A stretch of 52,142 nucleotides of DNA from Actinocatenispora rupis (lineage in GTDB: Bacteria > Actinomycetota > Actinomycetes > Mycobacteriales > Micromonosporaceae): contig NZ_BOMB01000035.1 of NCBI RefSeq assembly GCF_016861975.1, positions 1 through 52,142 on the forward strand. Reading direction: 5' to 3'. This document shows, one piece after another, positions 24,860-32,598 of the stretch; the first letter of the stretch is position 1, and each line of letters starts with the position of its first letter. The notes below the pieces were generated by a model, which made no database searches, was not told the DNA's origin, and saw only the letters and a list, made by a program, of their open reading frames with translations. The position numbers and the translations under genes are program-made.

Positions 24860-26116
24860 TCAGGCGGAGGCGTGTTCGGGGACGGCGGGTGGGGGCGCGG
24901 GCGCGCGGCGCAGTCCGGGGGTGGTGGCGCCGACGAGGACGACGGCGGCGACGCACGCGATTCCGCCGGTGAGTAGCGCGACGGTGGCGGATGTGGCGCG
25001 GGCGACGAGGCCGCCGCGCAGGTTGCCGAGGTCGGGTCCGGCCATGCCGACCATCTGTTCGACGGCGGCGAGCCGGCCGCGCATCGAGTCCGGTGTGGAC
25101 AGTTGGACGATGGTGCCGCGGGACACGACGGTGAGGGTGTCGGCGGCGCCGGCGAGGGCGAGGCAGGCGAGGGCGGCCCATGCGCCGGGTGCGAGGGCGA
25201 AGCCGACGAGCGCGATCCCCCAGCCCGCCGATCCCGCCAGCATCACCAGTCCGGTACGTGCGCGGCGGGTGAACGTGCCGGACAGCGCGGAGGCAACGGC
25301 GCCGCCGACGGCGATGGCGCTGAGGAACAGCCCGAACGTCCGGGGGTCGCCGCCGAAGCGTTCGGCGTTGACGACGGGGAACAGGCTGACCGGCATGGAC
25401 AGTACGGTCGCGGCGAGGTCGCTGATCAGCGCGCCGCGGACGATCGGCGTACGGGCGATGAAGGCGAGGCCGTCGACGAGGCCGTGCACCCCGGGCCGGG
25501 ACGCGGTGCCTTCCGGCCGCATCGCCGGCAGCCCGAACGCGCCGAGGAACGCCAGCCCGAACGTGGCCACGTCGACCAGGTAGCACCCGCCGACGCCGAG
25601 CCAGCCGAGTACGAGGCCGCCGAGCGCCGGCCCACCGAGCATCGCGGCCAGGAACGCGATGCGGTTGAGTGCCTGCCCCGCGGCCACCTGTTCGGGCGGC
25701 AGCAGCCGCGGCACGAACGTCCGCGCGGCGGGTCCGGACACCGCGAAGAAGCACGACTGCGCGGCGAGGAGGACGAGTACGACGGCGGTGGGCGTGTGCC
25801 CCGCGATCCCTTGTACCGCAAGGAGAATCGAGCAAGCGGCCGAGCCGACGAGCGCGACGAGGTAGATGCGGCGGCGGTCGAGCCGGTCCACGAGCGACCC
25901 GGCGAGCAGCCCGACCACGATCAGCGGTACGGCCTGGGCGACGCCGACCGCGCCGGTCCACACCGTGCTGCCGGTCGCGCGCCACACCTGGAACATCACC
26001 GCGACGAGCGTCATCTGCCCGCCGAATCCGGAGAACATCGCCCCGAGCCACACCCGCCGGAACGCGGGGGACGTACGCAGCGGGGTCAGGTCGACGAGTG
26101 CGTGTCTCAGCGCCAC
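24860..26116 (-). CDS. MFS transporter (DHA-type efflux, TMEM175/MacAB-unrelated MFS_3 family)
   Basis: 418 aa with about twelve hydrophobic segments. MFS signatures are GLLAGSLVDRLDRRRIYL (motif A, between TM2 and TM3), RLLPPEQVAAGQALNRIAFL and GAADTLTVVSRGTIVQLSTPDSMRGRLAAV. This last segment and the length place it in the MFS_3 (enterobactin exporter-like) group of drug or siderophore exporters. The start is GTG at 26116, overlapping the end of the upstream MarR gene by ten bases, so it is coupled to marR. A MarR-regulated efflux pump for an aromatic or antibiotic compound is the natural reading. Its 3' end carries a dispersed repeat copy. Confidence 0.88.
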   Translation of the reverse strand: MALRHALVDLTPLRTSPAFRRVWLGAMFSGFGGQMTLVAVMFQVWRATGSTVWTGAVGVAQAVPLIVVGLLAGSLVDRLDRRRIYLVALVGSAACSILLAVQGIAGHTPTAVVLVLLAAQSCFFAVSGPAARTFVPRLLPPEQVAAGQALNRIAFLAAMLGGPALGGLVLGWLGVGGCYLVDVATFGLAFLGAFGLPAMRPEGTASRPGVHGLVDGLAFIARTPIVRGALISDLAATVLSMPVSLFPVVNAERFGGDPRTFGLFLSAIAVGGAVASALSGTFTRRARTGLVMLAGSAGWGIALVGFALAPGAWAALACLALAGAADTLTVVSRGTIVQLSTPDSMRGRLAAVEQMVGMAGPDLGNLRGGLVARATSATVALLTGGIACVAAVVLVGATTPGLRRAPAPPPAVPEHASA

Positions 26117-26610
26117 GAGTCGTCCTCGGCGAGCTTGGCGCGGATCCGGTCGTGGAAGCTGCGCCGGCGCAGCGCGGCCTCGATGTCGGTGACGACGCGG
26201 CTCAGCGGGTACGGGATCTCGGCCTCCAGTTCGGCGAGGGCGGCCTCGGTGGCGCGCCACTCGGCGGCCATCCGGTCGACGAGCGCAACGGCGCGCTCGG
26301 TGAGGGTGATCCGCTTGCTGCGCGCGTCCGGGCCGGGTTCGGTACGCACCAGGCCGGCCTCCCGCATCGCCGCCACCTTCTGGCTTTCGGCCGAGTGGGT
26401 GCGCTGCACCGACTCGGCGAGTTCGCTGATGGTCATGGGGCCGCGGCGGTGCAGCCGGATCAGCTCCAGCACGAAGCTCGGCCGCAACCCCTCGACGTGT
26501 GCCTCCGTGTACAGCCGGGCGATGTCGTCGTCCATCTCGGCCTGGAGCCGCCGCAGCGGTCGCCACAGGCTCTCCTCGGTCGGATCCGCGTCGTCGGGTT
26601 CGCGTGTCAT
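26107..26610 (-). CDS. MarR family transcriptional regulator
   Basis: 167 aa winged-helix regulator. The HTH spans about 50-85 (LELIRLHRRGPMTISELAES, then VQRTHSAESQKVAAMREAGL) and the wing is VRTEPGPDARSKRITLTERA. Such dimers respond to aromatic ligands and repress neighbouring efflux genes. It is the first gene of a two-gene operon with the MFS transporter and faces the divergent PHP hydrolase gene. Its promoter has a TTGACA -35 and a TACGAT -10 seven bases from the ATG, with a symmetric operator in the spacer. Confidence 0.91.
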   Translation of the reverse strand: MTREPDDADPTEESLWRPLRRLQAEMDDDIARLYTEAHVEGLRPSFVLELIRLHRRGPMTISELAESVQRTHSAESQKVAAMREAGLVRTEPGPDARSKRITLTERAVALVDRMAAEWRATEAALAELEAEIPYPLSRVVTDIEAALRRRSFHDRIRAKLAEDDSWR

Positions 26611-26617
26611 GCCCGGG

Positions 26618-26648
26618 ATCGTAACAGCGCTTATATAAGTACTGTCAA
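26618..26648 (-). promoter_or_regulatory. marR promoter with embedded MarR operator
   Basis: On the minus strand TTGACA (26648-26643) and TACGAT (26623-26618) are 19 bases apart. The spacer holds a dyad with one centre: CTTATATAAG (26630-26639) flanked by ACAG (26624-26627) and CTGT (26642-26645). MarR bound there would occlude RNA polymerase. The AT-rich core stands out from the GC-rich surroundings. Confidence 0.72.
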
Positions 26649-26675
26649 ATTGGATGGCGGCTATCGTGGGCGACC

Positions 26676-27611
26676 ATGACGCGCGCCTGGTACCGCGGCG
26701 ACCTGCACGTCCACTCCGTGCACTCCGACGGCGAGCTGACCCCCGCCCGGCTGGCCGCCGACGCCCGCCGCGCCGGGCTCGACTTCCTCGCCACCACCGA
26801 CCACAACACCGCCGCCGCCCATCACGCCTGGGACGACCACCACGACCTCCTCGTCGTACCGGGGGCCGAGGTCACCACGGCGACCGGCCACTGGCTCGCC
26901 CTCGGCGTACGCCCGGGTCAGGTCGTCGACTGGCACCACCGGGTACGCGACGGCTCGGTCGCCGCGCGCCTCGCCGAGGTGCACGCCGCCGGCGGCATCG
27001 CCGTCGCCGCACACCCGCACGCCCCGTACCGGTCCGGCACGTTCATGTACCCGTACGACGGGTTCGACGCGGTCGAGGTGTGGAACGGCGCGTGGACCTC
27101 CGACCGGCCCTGGCAGGCCGACAACGAGGCGGCGCTCGCCGAGTGGGGCCGCCGGCTCGGCGCCGACGTCCACAGTGGACAGTGGCGCCCAGCGGTCGGC
27201 GGCAGCGACACCCACCTCCTCGACCAGCTCGGTACGCCGCACACCGTCGTGCTCGCCGACGCCCACACCGCCCCCGCCGTACTCGCCGGGCTGCGCGCCG
27301 GACGCAGTTGGCTCGCCGAGTCCGCCCGCGTCACGCTCACCCTCACGGCCACCGCCGGCGACCGTACCGCCGGGATCGGTGACCGACTCGACACCGCCGG
27401 CCGCCCCGCCGCCGTACTCGTCTCGATCGGCGGCGTCCCCGCCGGCACCGTCGTCCTGCACACCGAGGAGGGCGCCGTACACCGGGCACCGCTGGGCGCC
27501 GGCCCCGTCGAGTGGACCACCACAGCCGCCGAGTCCGGCTTCGTCCGCGTCGAGGTACGCCACCCCGACGGCCGCATCGCCGCCCTCACCAACCCGGTAC
27601 TCCTCGCCTGA
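26676..27611 (+). CDS. PHP-domain metal-dependent hydrolase (CehA/McbA family)
   Basis: 311 aa. The PHP metal site is complete: His11 and His13 (DLHVHSVHSDGE), Asp42 and His43 (TTDHN), Glu65 (GAEVTT), His113 and His115 (AAHPHAP), and Asp178 with His180 (GSDTHLL). Family members cleave phosphoesters or carbamates, as in the CehA carbaryl hydrolase. The last third is a beta-rich domain. TATCGT lies eight bases before the ATG, so the mRNA is probably leaderless. The gene faces the MarR-MFS operon across a shared operator, so MarR may control it too. The substrate is unknown. Confidence 0.87.
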   Translation: MTRAWYRGDLHVHSVHSDGELTPARLAADARRAGLDFLATTDHNTAAAHHAWDDHHDLLVVPGAEVTTATGHWLALGVRPGQVVDWHHRVRDGSVAARLAEVHAAGGIAVAAHPHAPYRSGTFMYPYDGFDAVEVWNGAWTSDRPWQADNEAALAEWGRRLGADVHSGQWRPAVGGSDTHLLDQLGTPHTVVLADAHTAPAVLAGLRAGRSWLAESARVTLTLTATAGDRTAGIGDRLDTAGRPAAVLVSIGGVPAGTVVLHTEEGAVHRAPLGAGPVEWTTTAAESGFVRVEVRHPDGRIAALTNPVLLA

Positions 27612-27671
27612 GCCGGACGTGCCCCGGTCGGCGCATCGCCGCCCGTGAGCCGCGCCCGCCGCGTCGCGGGC

Positions 27672-28050
27672 CGTGACCGGTCCGGCGGCTCACTGTCCAT
27701 TCCACGCACACCGCCGGATCGTCGGACGTGACCGGCCCGGCACAGTCGTTGTCCGCCCGCCGCGCTTCCGCGTCCCGCCGCATCCCGACGGACATCACCG
27801 GCCCGGCCGAGACGTTGGCCGTCCGCCGCAGCCTCCGCGTCCCGCCGCGTCCCGACGGACATCACCGGCCCGGCACGGTCGCCGTCCGTCCACCGCAGAT
27901 TCCGCGTCCCGACGGGCGTCACCGGCCCGGCCGAGACGTTGGCCGTCCGCCGCAGCCTCCGCGTTCCGCCGCGTCCTGACGGATGTGACCGGCCCGGCCG
28001 GGTCGTTGTCCGCGGGCCGTATCCGTCGCGCCCGTAAGTGACCGGTCCAA
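27672..28050. repeat. Tandem repeat array, units of 57-67 bases
   Basis: Units begin GTGACCGG or ATCACCGG and end GACGGAC. Boundaries seen: 27728-27793 (66), 27794-27860 (67), 27861-27917 (57), 27918-27984 (67), 27985-28037 (partial), with degenerate flanks at 27672 and 28038. Units at 27794 and 27918 are nearly identical across GGCCGAGACGTTGGCC and the following GTCCGCCGCAGCCTCCGCG. Unit lengths are not a constant multiple of three and no ribosome binding site is seen, so this is not a protein repeat. The region 27612-28171 has no other feature. Confidence 0.85.
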
Positions 28051-28159
28051 CGGGACGCTGCGTGGGGTGCGTTACGTTCGGTGGACGGCCGGAAGGCGTC
28101 GGCTGTGACCAATTCCGCCGGCGTCGGGCGATACTCGGCCGGCGGCCGGGCGGGTGCGT

Positions 28160-28165
28160 TAGGGT
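28160..28165 (+). promoter_or_regulatory. -10 hexamer for the carbonic anhydrase gene
   Basis: TAGGGT is followed by six bases and then the GTG start at 28172. There is no separate ribosome binding site, so the mRNA is probably leaderless. Confidence 0.5.
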
Positions 28166-28171
28166 CCGGCC

Positions 28172-28804
28172 GTGAGTATCGAGGACGGACGATCCGACAC
28201 GCCGACCAGCCCGGCCGAGGCGTTGGCCACGCTGATGACCGGCAACGACCGGTTCGTCACCGGCGACCGGCAGCATCCGCACCAGGACGCGGACCGCCGT
28301 ACCGCGGTGGCGACCGTGCAGCGACCGTTCGCGGTGCTGTTCGGGTGCAGCGACTCCCGGCTCGCCGCGGAGATCATCTTCGACCGCGGCCTCGGCGACC
28401 TGTTCGTCGTCCGTACCGCCGGGCACGTGGTGGGGCCCGAGGTCCTCGGCAGCATCGAGTACGCGGTGGCGGTGCTCGACGTGCCGCTCGTCGTCGTCCT
28501 CGGGCACGACTCCTGCGGTGCGGTCACCGCCTCCCTCGACGCGCTGCGCGACGGCGTTCTGCCCCCCGGATACGTCCGGGACCTCGTCGAACGCGTCATG
28601 CCGAGCGCCCTCGCCGCCCGCGGCACCGCGCCCGACGACGTCGACGCCGCGGTCGCCGAACACATCCGCTACACCACCGGCATGCTGGTCGAACGCTCCG
28701 ACATCATCGCCGAACGCGTCGCGGACGGCCGCTGCGCCGTCGTCGGCCTTTCGTACCGCCTGGCGGAGGGCACCGTCAAGCAGATCGCCTCGCGCGGCCT
28801 CTGA
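28172..28804 (+). CDS. Beta-class carbonic anhydrase
   Basis: 210 aa zinc enzyme converting CO2 to bicarbonate. Zinc ligands are Cys59, His112 and Cys115, with the Asp61-Arg63 dyad (CSDSR at 59-63, GHDSC at 111-115). The segment FVVRTAGHVVGPEVLGSIEYAV is the usual core. A GTG start is supported by the -10-like TAGGGT six bases upstream. No signal peptide. It stands alone between a repeat array and a gene-free stretch. Bicarbonate supply for carboxylases is the expected role. Confidence 0.94.
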   Translation: MSIEDGRSDTPTSPAEALATLMTGNDRFVTGDRQHPHQDADRRTAVATVQRPFAVLFGCSDSRLAAEIIFDRGLGDLFVVRTAGHVVGPEVLGSIEYAVAVLDVPLVVVLGHDSCGAVTASLDALRDGVLPPGYVRDLVERVMPSALAARGTAPDDVDAAVAEHIRYTTGMLVERSDIIAERVADGRCAVVGLSYRLAEGTVKQIASRGL

Positions 28805-28812
28805 CGTACCTG

Positions 28813-28852
28813 CCGTTCCGGTGCCCGCGATGTCCCGCGGACATCGGAACGG
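28813..28852. terminator. Hairpin after the carbonic anhydrase gene
   Basis: An inner stem GATGTCC/GGACATC (28829-28835 with 28839-28845, 3-base loop) sits inside an outer stem CCGTTCC/GGAACGG (28813-28819 with 28846-28852), with nine unpaired bases on the left. No T-run follows, as is usual in this group. It starts eight bases after the stop codon. Confidence 0.65.
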
Positions 28853-28877
28853 CGACGGCACCCGGACCACGTACTTT

Positions 28878-29141
28878 CCTTGCGGTGCACGGGTTCCGTC
28901 ACCGGCGCGATGACCGGAATCCCACTCTCTCAGCCCGGGCAACCACCCCGCCACCAGGCCGAGAACTGAAGCGCATCGCCCAGGTTCACCGGACGCTCGC
29001 CCGCATCCATCCTGGCCCGCGCCCGCTCATGCCGACGAGTGACACAACGGTTCGGGCACCGAACGGACCATGCCCGTCAGCCGATCGATGCTCAACCACA
29101 GATCCGACCGCAAGCCACACCCGTTGCGGGGCACGGGTTCC
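28878..29141. repeat. Two copies of the short dispersed repeat
   Basis: CCTTGCGGTGCACGGGTTCC (28878-28897) and GTTGCGGGGCACGGGTTCC (29123-29141) share TGCGG, one base, then GCACGGGTTCC. On the other strand they match the family seen at 21683, 24637 and 24828. The gap 28805-29298 holds these and the hairpin but no gene that could be recognised. Confidence 0.5.
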
Positions 29142-29298
29142 ATCCCGACCCGACACCCGTCGCGCGCCCGGCCTGGCATCCGGCCTGCGCCAACACGCTG
29201 GAGTGAGTCACGGCCGGCATCCCGTCGGGTACCGGTGCACGCGTCGTGGCGTCGGCACCTCCCGGTGGCCGGCCGGGAGTCGTTGGGGCGTAGGGGTT

Positions 29299-30036
29299 CT
29301 ACGGGCGGGCGGCGGCGGCCGCGGCGACGATGTCGGGGTCGGTGACGAAGTGGGTGGCGGCGTCGGCGGCGCCGAGCGGTACCCAGGCGGCGTTGTCGCG
29401 GGACGGTGCGGGGCGCTTCGCGGACAGGTGGACGGCGGCGACACCGGCGCCGGCGAGCGCGGGCACGTCGGCGGGCCGTACGCCGCCGCCGGCCATCACC
29501 TCGATCCCCGGTACTGCGGCGGCGATGCGGCGGATCGTGTCGACGCCGTCCGCGGCGACGGCGGCACCGCCGGAGGTGAGTACCCGGGTGCAGCCGAGGG
29601 CGTACGCGGCGGCGGTGGTGTCGACGGGATCGGTGGTCTGGTCGACGGCCCGGTGCAGGGTGACCTCGACGGGGCGGCCGGCGGCGGTACCGGCGTCGCG
29701 GGCGGCGTCGACGAACCGCCGCACCGCGTCGCCGTCGAGTACGCCGGTGGCGGTGAGCGCGCCGACGACCACACCCGATGCGCCGGCGGCGACGGCGGAG
29801 CGCACCTCGGCGGCCATCAGCGCCACCTCGTCGGCGTCGTACACGAAATCGCCGGGGCGGCAGCGGACGAGGACCTGCACGGGGAGGCCGACCCGCGCGG
29901 TGGCGGCGACGAGCGCGTCGGACGGGGTGACGCCGCCGAGTTCGAGGGCCGAGCAGAGTTCGACCCGGTCGGCGCCACCGTCGCGGGCGGTCCGCGCCCC
30001 GGCGGCGGCCGTGACGGCGATCTCCAGCGCGATCAT
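29299..30036 (-). CDS. cutC: Copper homeostasis protein CutC
   Basis: 245 aa TIM-barrel CutC family protein, linked to copper tolerance though its enzymatic role is unsettled. Typical segments are GGADRVELCSALELGGVTPS (about 23-42), VQVLVRCRPGDFVYDADEV, VVVGALTATGVLDGDAVRRF, VTLHRAVDQTTDP, RVLTSGGAA and EVMAGGGVRPADVPAL. Length is normal. The start at 30036 has GGAG eight bases upstream. It is not near the csoR gene (13345), but both concern copper; joint control is possible but not shown. Confidence 0.93.
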   Translation of the reverse strand: MIALEIAVTAAAGARTARDGGADRVELCSALELGGVTPSDALVAATARVGLPVQVLVRCRPGDFVYDADEVALMAAEVRSAVAAGASGVVVGALTATGVLDGDAVRRFVDAARDAGTAAGRPVEVTLHRAVDQTTDPVDTTAAAYALGCTRVLTSGGAAVAADGVDTIRRIAAAVPGIEVMAGGGVRPADVPALAGAGVAAVHLSAKRPAPSRDNAAWVPLGAADAATHFVTDPDIVAAAAAARP

Positions 30037-30615
30037 GCGTACTCCTCGGTCAGCGGTGCGGCAGACGGTCCAAACGTCGACCGGTCGGTACGGCACGGGA
30101 CGCGTCCGGTCGGCGAGAGCCGGCCCGCTCCCGCCGCAGAACCTAACATCAGCACAGGTCACGGCAGTCACCTCCGGCCCCCGACGTGCCGCGTACGTCA
30201 CCCGCACCGGCCAGGGCCCGGACGCGAGGAGGACGATCCGATCGGTCTCGACATCGAAGCCCAGCAACGGATCGCGACCGTCGCCTCTGCGCGCACGAGT
30301 ACCGGCTGAGCCAACCACGCGGCGGGATGGTCGGCGCCCGAGCCGGGAACCGAGAGGCCACGCGCTGCCATCTCGACGCGACACACCGCGCTCCCGGTAA
30401 CGAGAATCCCGGGGCCGGCCGACTCCCACTCGCCCCGCACAACATCGGCCAGCACCGCAGCGGACACTTCCGCGCTGCGGCAACGACAAGGCGGACTGGC
30501 GCCGCGCTAGCAGGTCGACCGGGCCGGAAAGCCGGTCGCAGCAAGGGATCCGGCCGGCGGACGAACTCGCCACCGCGGCAACGTGGCGGAAACACGGCCG
30601 TGTCACGCTGGCGCG
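30037..30615. other. 579-base stretch without a firm gene
   Basis: No family is recognisable. A short plus frame near 30226-30309 (DDPIGLDIEAQQRIATVASA) and its antisense (DPLLGFDVETDRIVLLASG) both read like real protein for about 25 residues, so a decayed gene is possible. The rest is GC-rich DNA without start signals. Confidence 0.4.
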
Positions 30616-31101
30616 GTGACACCCCTGTGCATCGAGCCCGGCGACCTGACGAGCCCCGACGTCCGCGCGCTGCTCGCCGAGCACCTGACCGACATGTACG
30701 CCACGTCGCCGCCGGAGAGCGTGCACGCGCTGGACACCGAGGCGCTCCAGGTACCGGAGGTGACGTTCTGGACGGTACGCAAGGCGGGCGTGCTGCTCGG
30801 CTGCGGTGCGCTCCGCCGGCTCACCGCCGAGCACGGCGAGATCAAGTCGATGCGTACGGCCCGGCACGCGCGCGGCACCGGTGTCGCGTCCCGGCTGCTC
30901 GACCACATCACCGCGGAGGCGCGGCGCCGCGGGTACGCACGGCTGAGCCTGGAGACCGGTGCGCAGCCGTACTTCGCGCCGGCGCGCCGGCTGTACCGCG
31001 GGCGCGGGTTCGTCGACTGCGCGCCGTTCGGCGACTACGCGCCGGACCCGAACAGCGTCTTCCTCACGCTGCCGCTCGGTGGAACTCCCGTACGACGGTG
31101 A
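30616..31101 (+). CDS. GNAT family N-acetyltransferase
   Basis: 161 aa of the PhnO/YtmI-like GNAT type. Motif A is EIKSMRTARHARGTGVASRLLDHITAEARRRGY (about 80-112, with R-x-x-G-x-G/A replaced by ARGTGVAS), then LSLETGAQPYFAPARRLYRGRGF, the usual ending of the PhnO group. Start chosen as GTG 30616 because CACGCT lies six bases upstream, the same arrangement as at other leaderless starts here; a GTG at 30583 is possible. The last 38 bases overlap the 3' end of a convergent small gene. Substrate unknown. Confidence 0.86.
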   Translation: MTPLCIEPGDLTSPDVRALLAEHLTDMYATSPPESVHALDTEALQVPEVTFWTVRKAGVLLGCGALRRLTAEHGEIKSMRTARHARGTGVASRLLDHITAEARRRGYARLSLETGAQPYFAPARRLYRGRGFVDCAPFGDYAPDPNSVFLTLPLGGTPVRR

Positions 31102-31420
31102 TCTCACCGACGAGGTGCGCGTTGAACTCGGGCAGGTCCTCGGCCGGCACCCACAGTTCGCGGATGGTGCGCCCGCCGACCTGCCGTTCCGGGTACCGCG
31201 CAAGGAAGTCCGTCGCGACCTCGAACCGCGTGACGTACCCGGCTCCGTCGCGCGGCACGTGCCAGTCGCGCGCGATCCGCACCGCGTACGCCTCGTTCAG
31301 TACCGGGTAGAAGATCGGCTGGTCGGGCAGCCGCGGCGGCCAGGCGCGCCAGCCGGAGCGGCGGACCAGCGCCAGATCGGCCGGGCCGGTCGGCCGCCAG
31401 AGCGTCGTCGTCGCGGTCAT
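31064..31420 (-). CDS. Conserved protein of the ADP-ribosylation/crystallin J1-labelled family
   Basis: 118 aa. It resembles small proteins that databases label ADP-ribosylation/crystallin J1, although they lack an ADP-ribosylglycohydrolase domain; function unknown. Typical segments are TTLWRPTGPADLALVRRSGW, then PPRLPDQPIFYPVLNEAYA and GYVTRFEVATDFLARYPERQ followed by ELWVPAEDLPEFN. No signal peptide or membrane segment. It ends inside the 3' end of the convergent GNAT gene (38-base overlap). An upstream in-frame GTG at 31456 is an alternative start. Confidence 0.78.
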   Translation of the reverse strand: MTATTTLWRPTGPADLALVRRSGWRAWPPRLPDQPIFYPVLNEAYAVRIARDWHVPRDGAGYVTRFEVATDFLARYPERQVGGRTIRELWVPAEDLPEFNAHLVGEITVVREFHRAAA

Positions 31421-31620
31421 CGCACGCCGTCCCGGGTCGGTCGTCAGGGCGACCACACGCTACCCCCGCGACCACCACCGCTCACCCCAGAAACGATCCA
31501 CGGCGCCGTCGGAAAGCCACCCGCGCGCCGTGGCAGCGCCGACGACCCGCACCTGCGGCGTACGGGATGGTCTGGGATGCTGGCGGTCGGTTCGTCCCGT
31601 CGTGGTCCGGAGGGGTACTC

Positions 31621-32055
31621 GTGCGCGTGTCGTGGTGGCGTGTCGGTGCGGTGTCGGCGGCGGTGGTACCGACGGCCGTGACGATCGCGGCGGCGCCGTG
31701 GCGGCGGTCGTCGACGTTCGCCTGGGCGGGTTCCGGGGACATCATGACGACGGTGCGCCTGCTGAACGCGTGGTTCGTGTGGCAGTCGGTGGTGGTCGTC
31801 GCCGTACCGGCGCTGATCGTCCTCGCCGCCGGTCTCGTCCCGGTACGTCTCCGGCGACCGGCGACCCTGGTCGCCGCGGTGCTGCTGGCCGTCGCGACCG
31901 CGGTGGCCGTCGCCATGGCGTACGTGCGGACGGAGTTGACGCTGCCGGCCGGCTTCCCGATCCCGCCGGTGGCCGCCGCCTGGACCTTCGTCCCCTGTTA
32001 CGCCGCCGCGGCGGTGCTGCTCGTCGTGACCCGACGACGAACGGAAACCCAGTAG
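31621..32055 (+). CDS. Small integral membrane protein
   Basis: 144 aa. The GTG start at 31621 has GGAGGGG five bases upstream. Hydrophobic segments lie at about 8-25 (VGAVSAAVVPTAVTIAAAP), 50-70 (WQSVVVVAVPALIVLAAGLV), 75-98 (ATLVAAVLLAVATAVAVAMAY) and 113-134 (VAAAWTFVPCYAAAAVLLVV), so about four transmembrane helices. No family is recognised. It is flanked by short intergenic repeats near 31470 and by a GNAT pseudogene. Confidence 0.68.
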   Translation: MRVSWWRVGAVSAAVVPTAVTIAAAPWRRSSTFAWAGSGDIMTTVRLLNAWFVWQSVVVVAVPALIVLAAGLVPVRLRRPATLVAAVLLAVATAVAVAMAYVRTELTLPAGFPIPPVAAAWTFVPCYAAAAVLLVVTRRRTETQ

Positions 32056-32284
32056 TACCAAGGGGTGTGTGTCTGTCCGCTGTGGACGGTCGGGTGCGGC
32101 GCGGCGCGGCTTCGCTCTCGCCGTCGACGATGCGGCGGTGACACGAACCCGCCGGCTGTGCGGGCCACTCTCCCGGCTCACGGTGAGCAGGGCCCGGCCG
32201 CGGCGGCGCACCTCGGCGCAGGCGGCGAACCGCCCGTACCTGCGGCCCTGGCGAGCCCGACCCCTGGTCGGCCACCCACGGGCC

Positions 32285-32520
32285 GCCGTTCACCAACCGT
32301 GTCGGCCGCGACGTTGCGGCGCCAGAGCGCGCAGCCGACGGGCTCGGTGTCGAGCTGGAACGCGGCCATCACGAACGCGACGGCACGGCCGGCGTCGGTG
32401 ATCAGCCGCGGCCACGCCACTTTCCCGCTGCACGTACGCCTCGGCGAGGGAGACGGCGACCGGTGCCACCATGCGCTGCCGTTCCGGCCGGACGTTCCCG
32501 GGTGCTGGTCTCGATCCGGC
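32285..32520 (-). pseudogene. GNAT acetyltransferase fragment, frameshifted and truncated
   Basis: Two adjacent minus-strand frames join into one acetyltransferase. The first (about 32520-32425) reads NVRPERQRMVAPVAVSLAEAY, the conserved N-terminal box of one GNAT group. The second (about 32427-32290) reads VAWPRLITDAGRAVAFVMAA and then LWRRNVAADTVG, where the acetyl-CoA loop should begin. A one-base shift near 32425 separates them. The C-terminal half with the acetyl-CoA loop is missing. It fills part of the otherwise gene-free stretch 32056-32598. Confidence 0.72.
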
Positions 32521-32598
32521 CGGCCCCCTACCGGTACGCGACCCGACGACATATAGCCTACGCGCAGATCATCTCCACGGAGGCCACCGGAGGCACCC

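Noticed and set aside
24540-26051. A 503-residue minus frame over the MFS gene
   Set aside because: It is out of frame with the clear MFS reading, and is Arg-rich with no hydrophobic segments.
27672-28050. CRISPR array
   Set aside because: The units are long, adjoining and themselves alike; there are no short exact repeats with unique spacers and no cas genes.
26918-28954. A 678-residue open frame on the minus strand
   Set aside because: It runs antisense to the PHP and carbonic anhydrase genes and through the tandem array. Its Arg/Gly/Asp-rich text has no motif and is a result of GC bias.
30226-30309. A short protein-like frame (DDPIGLDIEAQQRIATV)
   Set aside because: No start codon follows the purine-rich stretch before it, and the antisense frame looks equally protein-like, so coding cannot be claimed.
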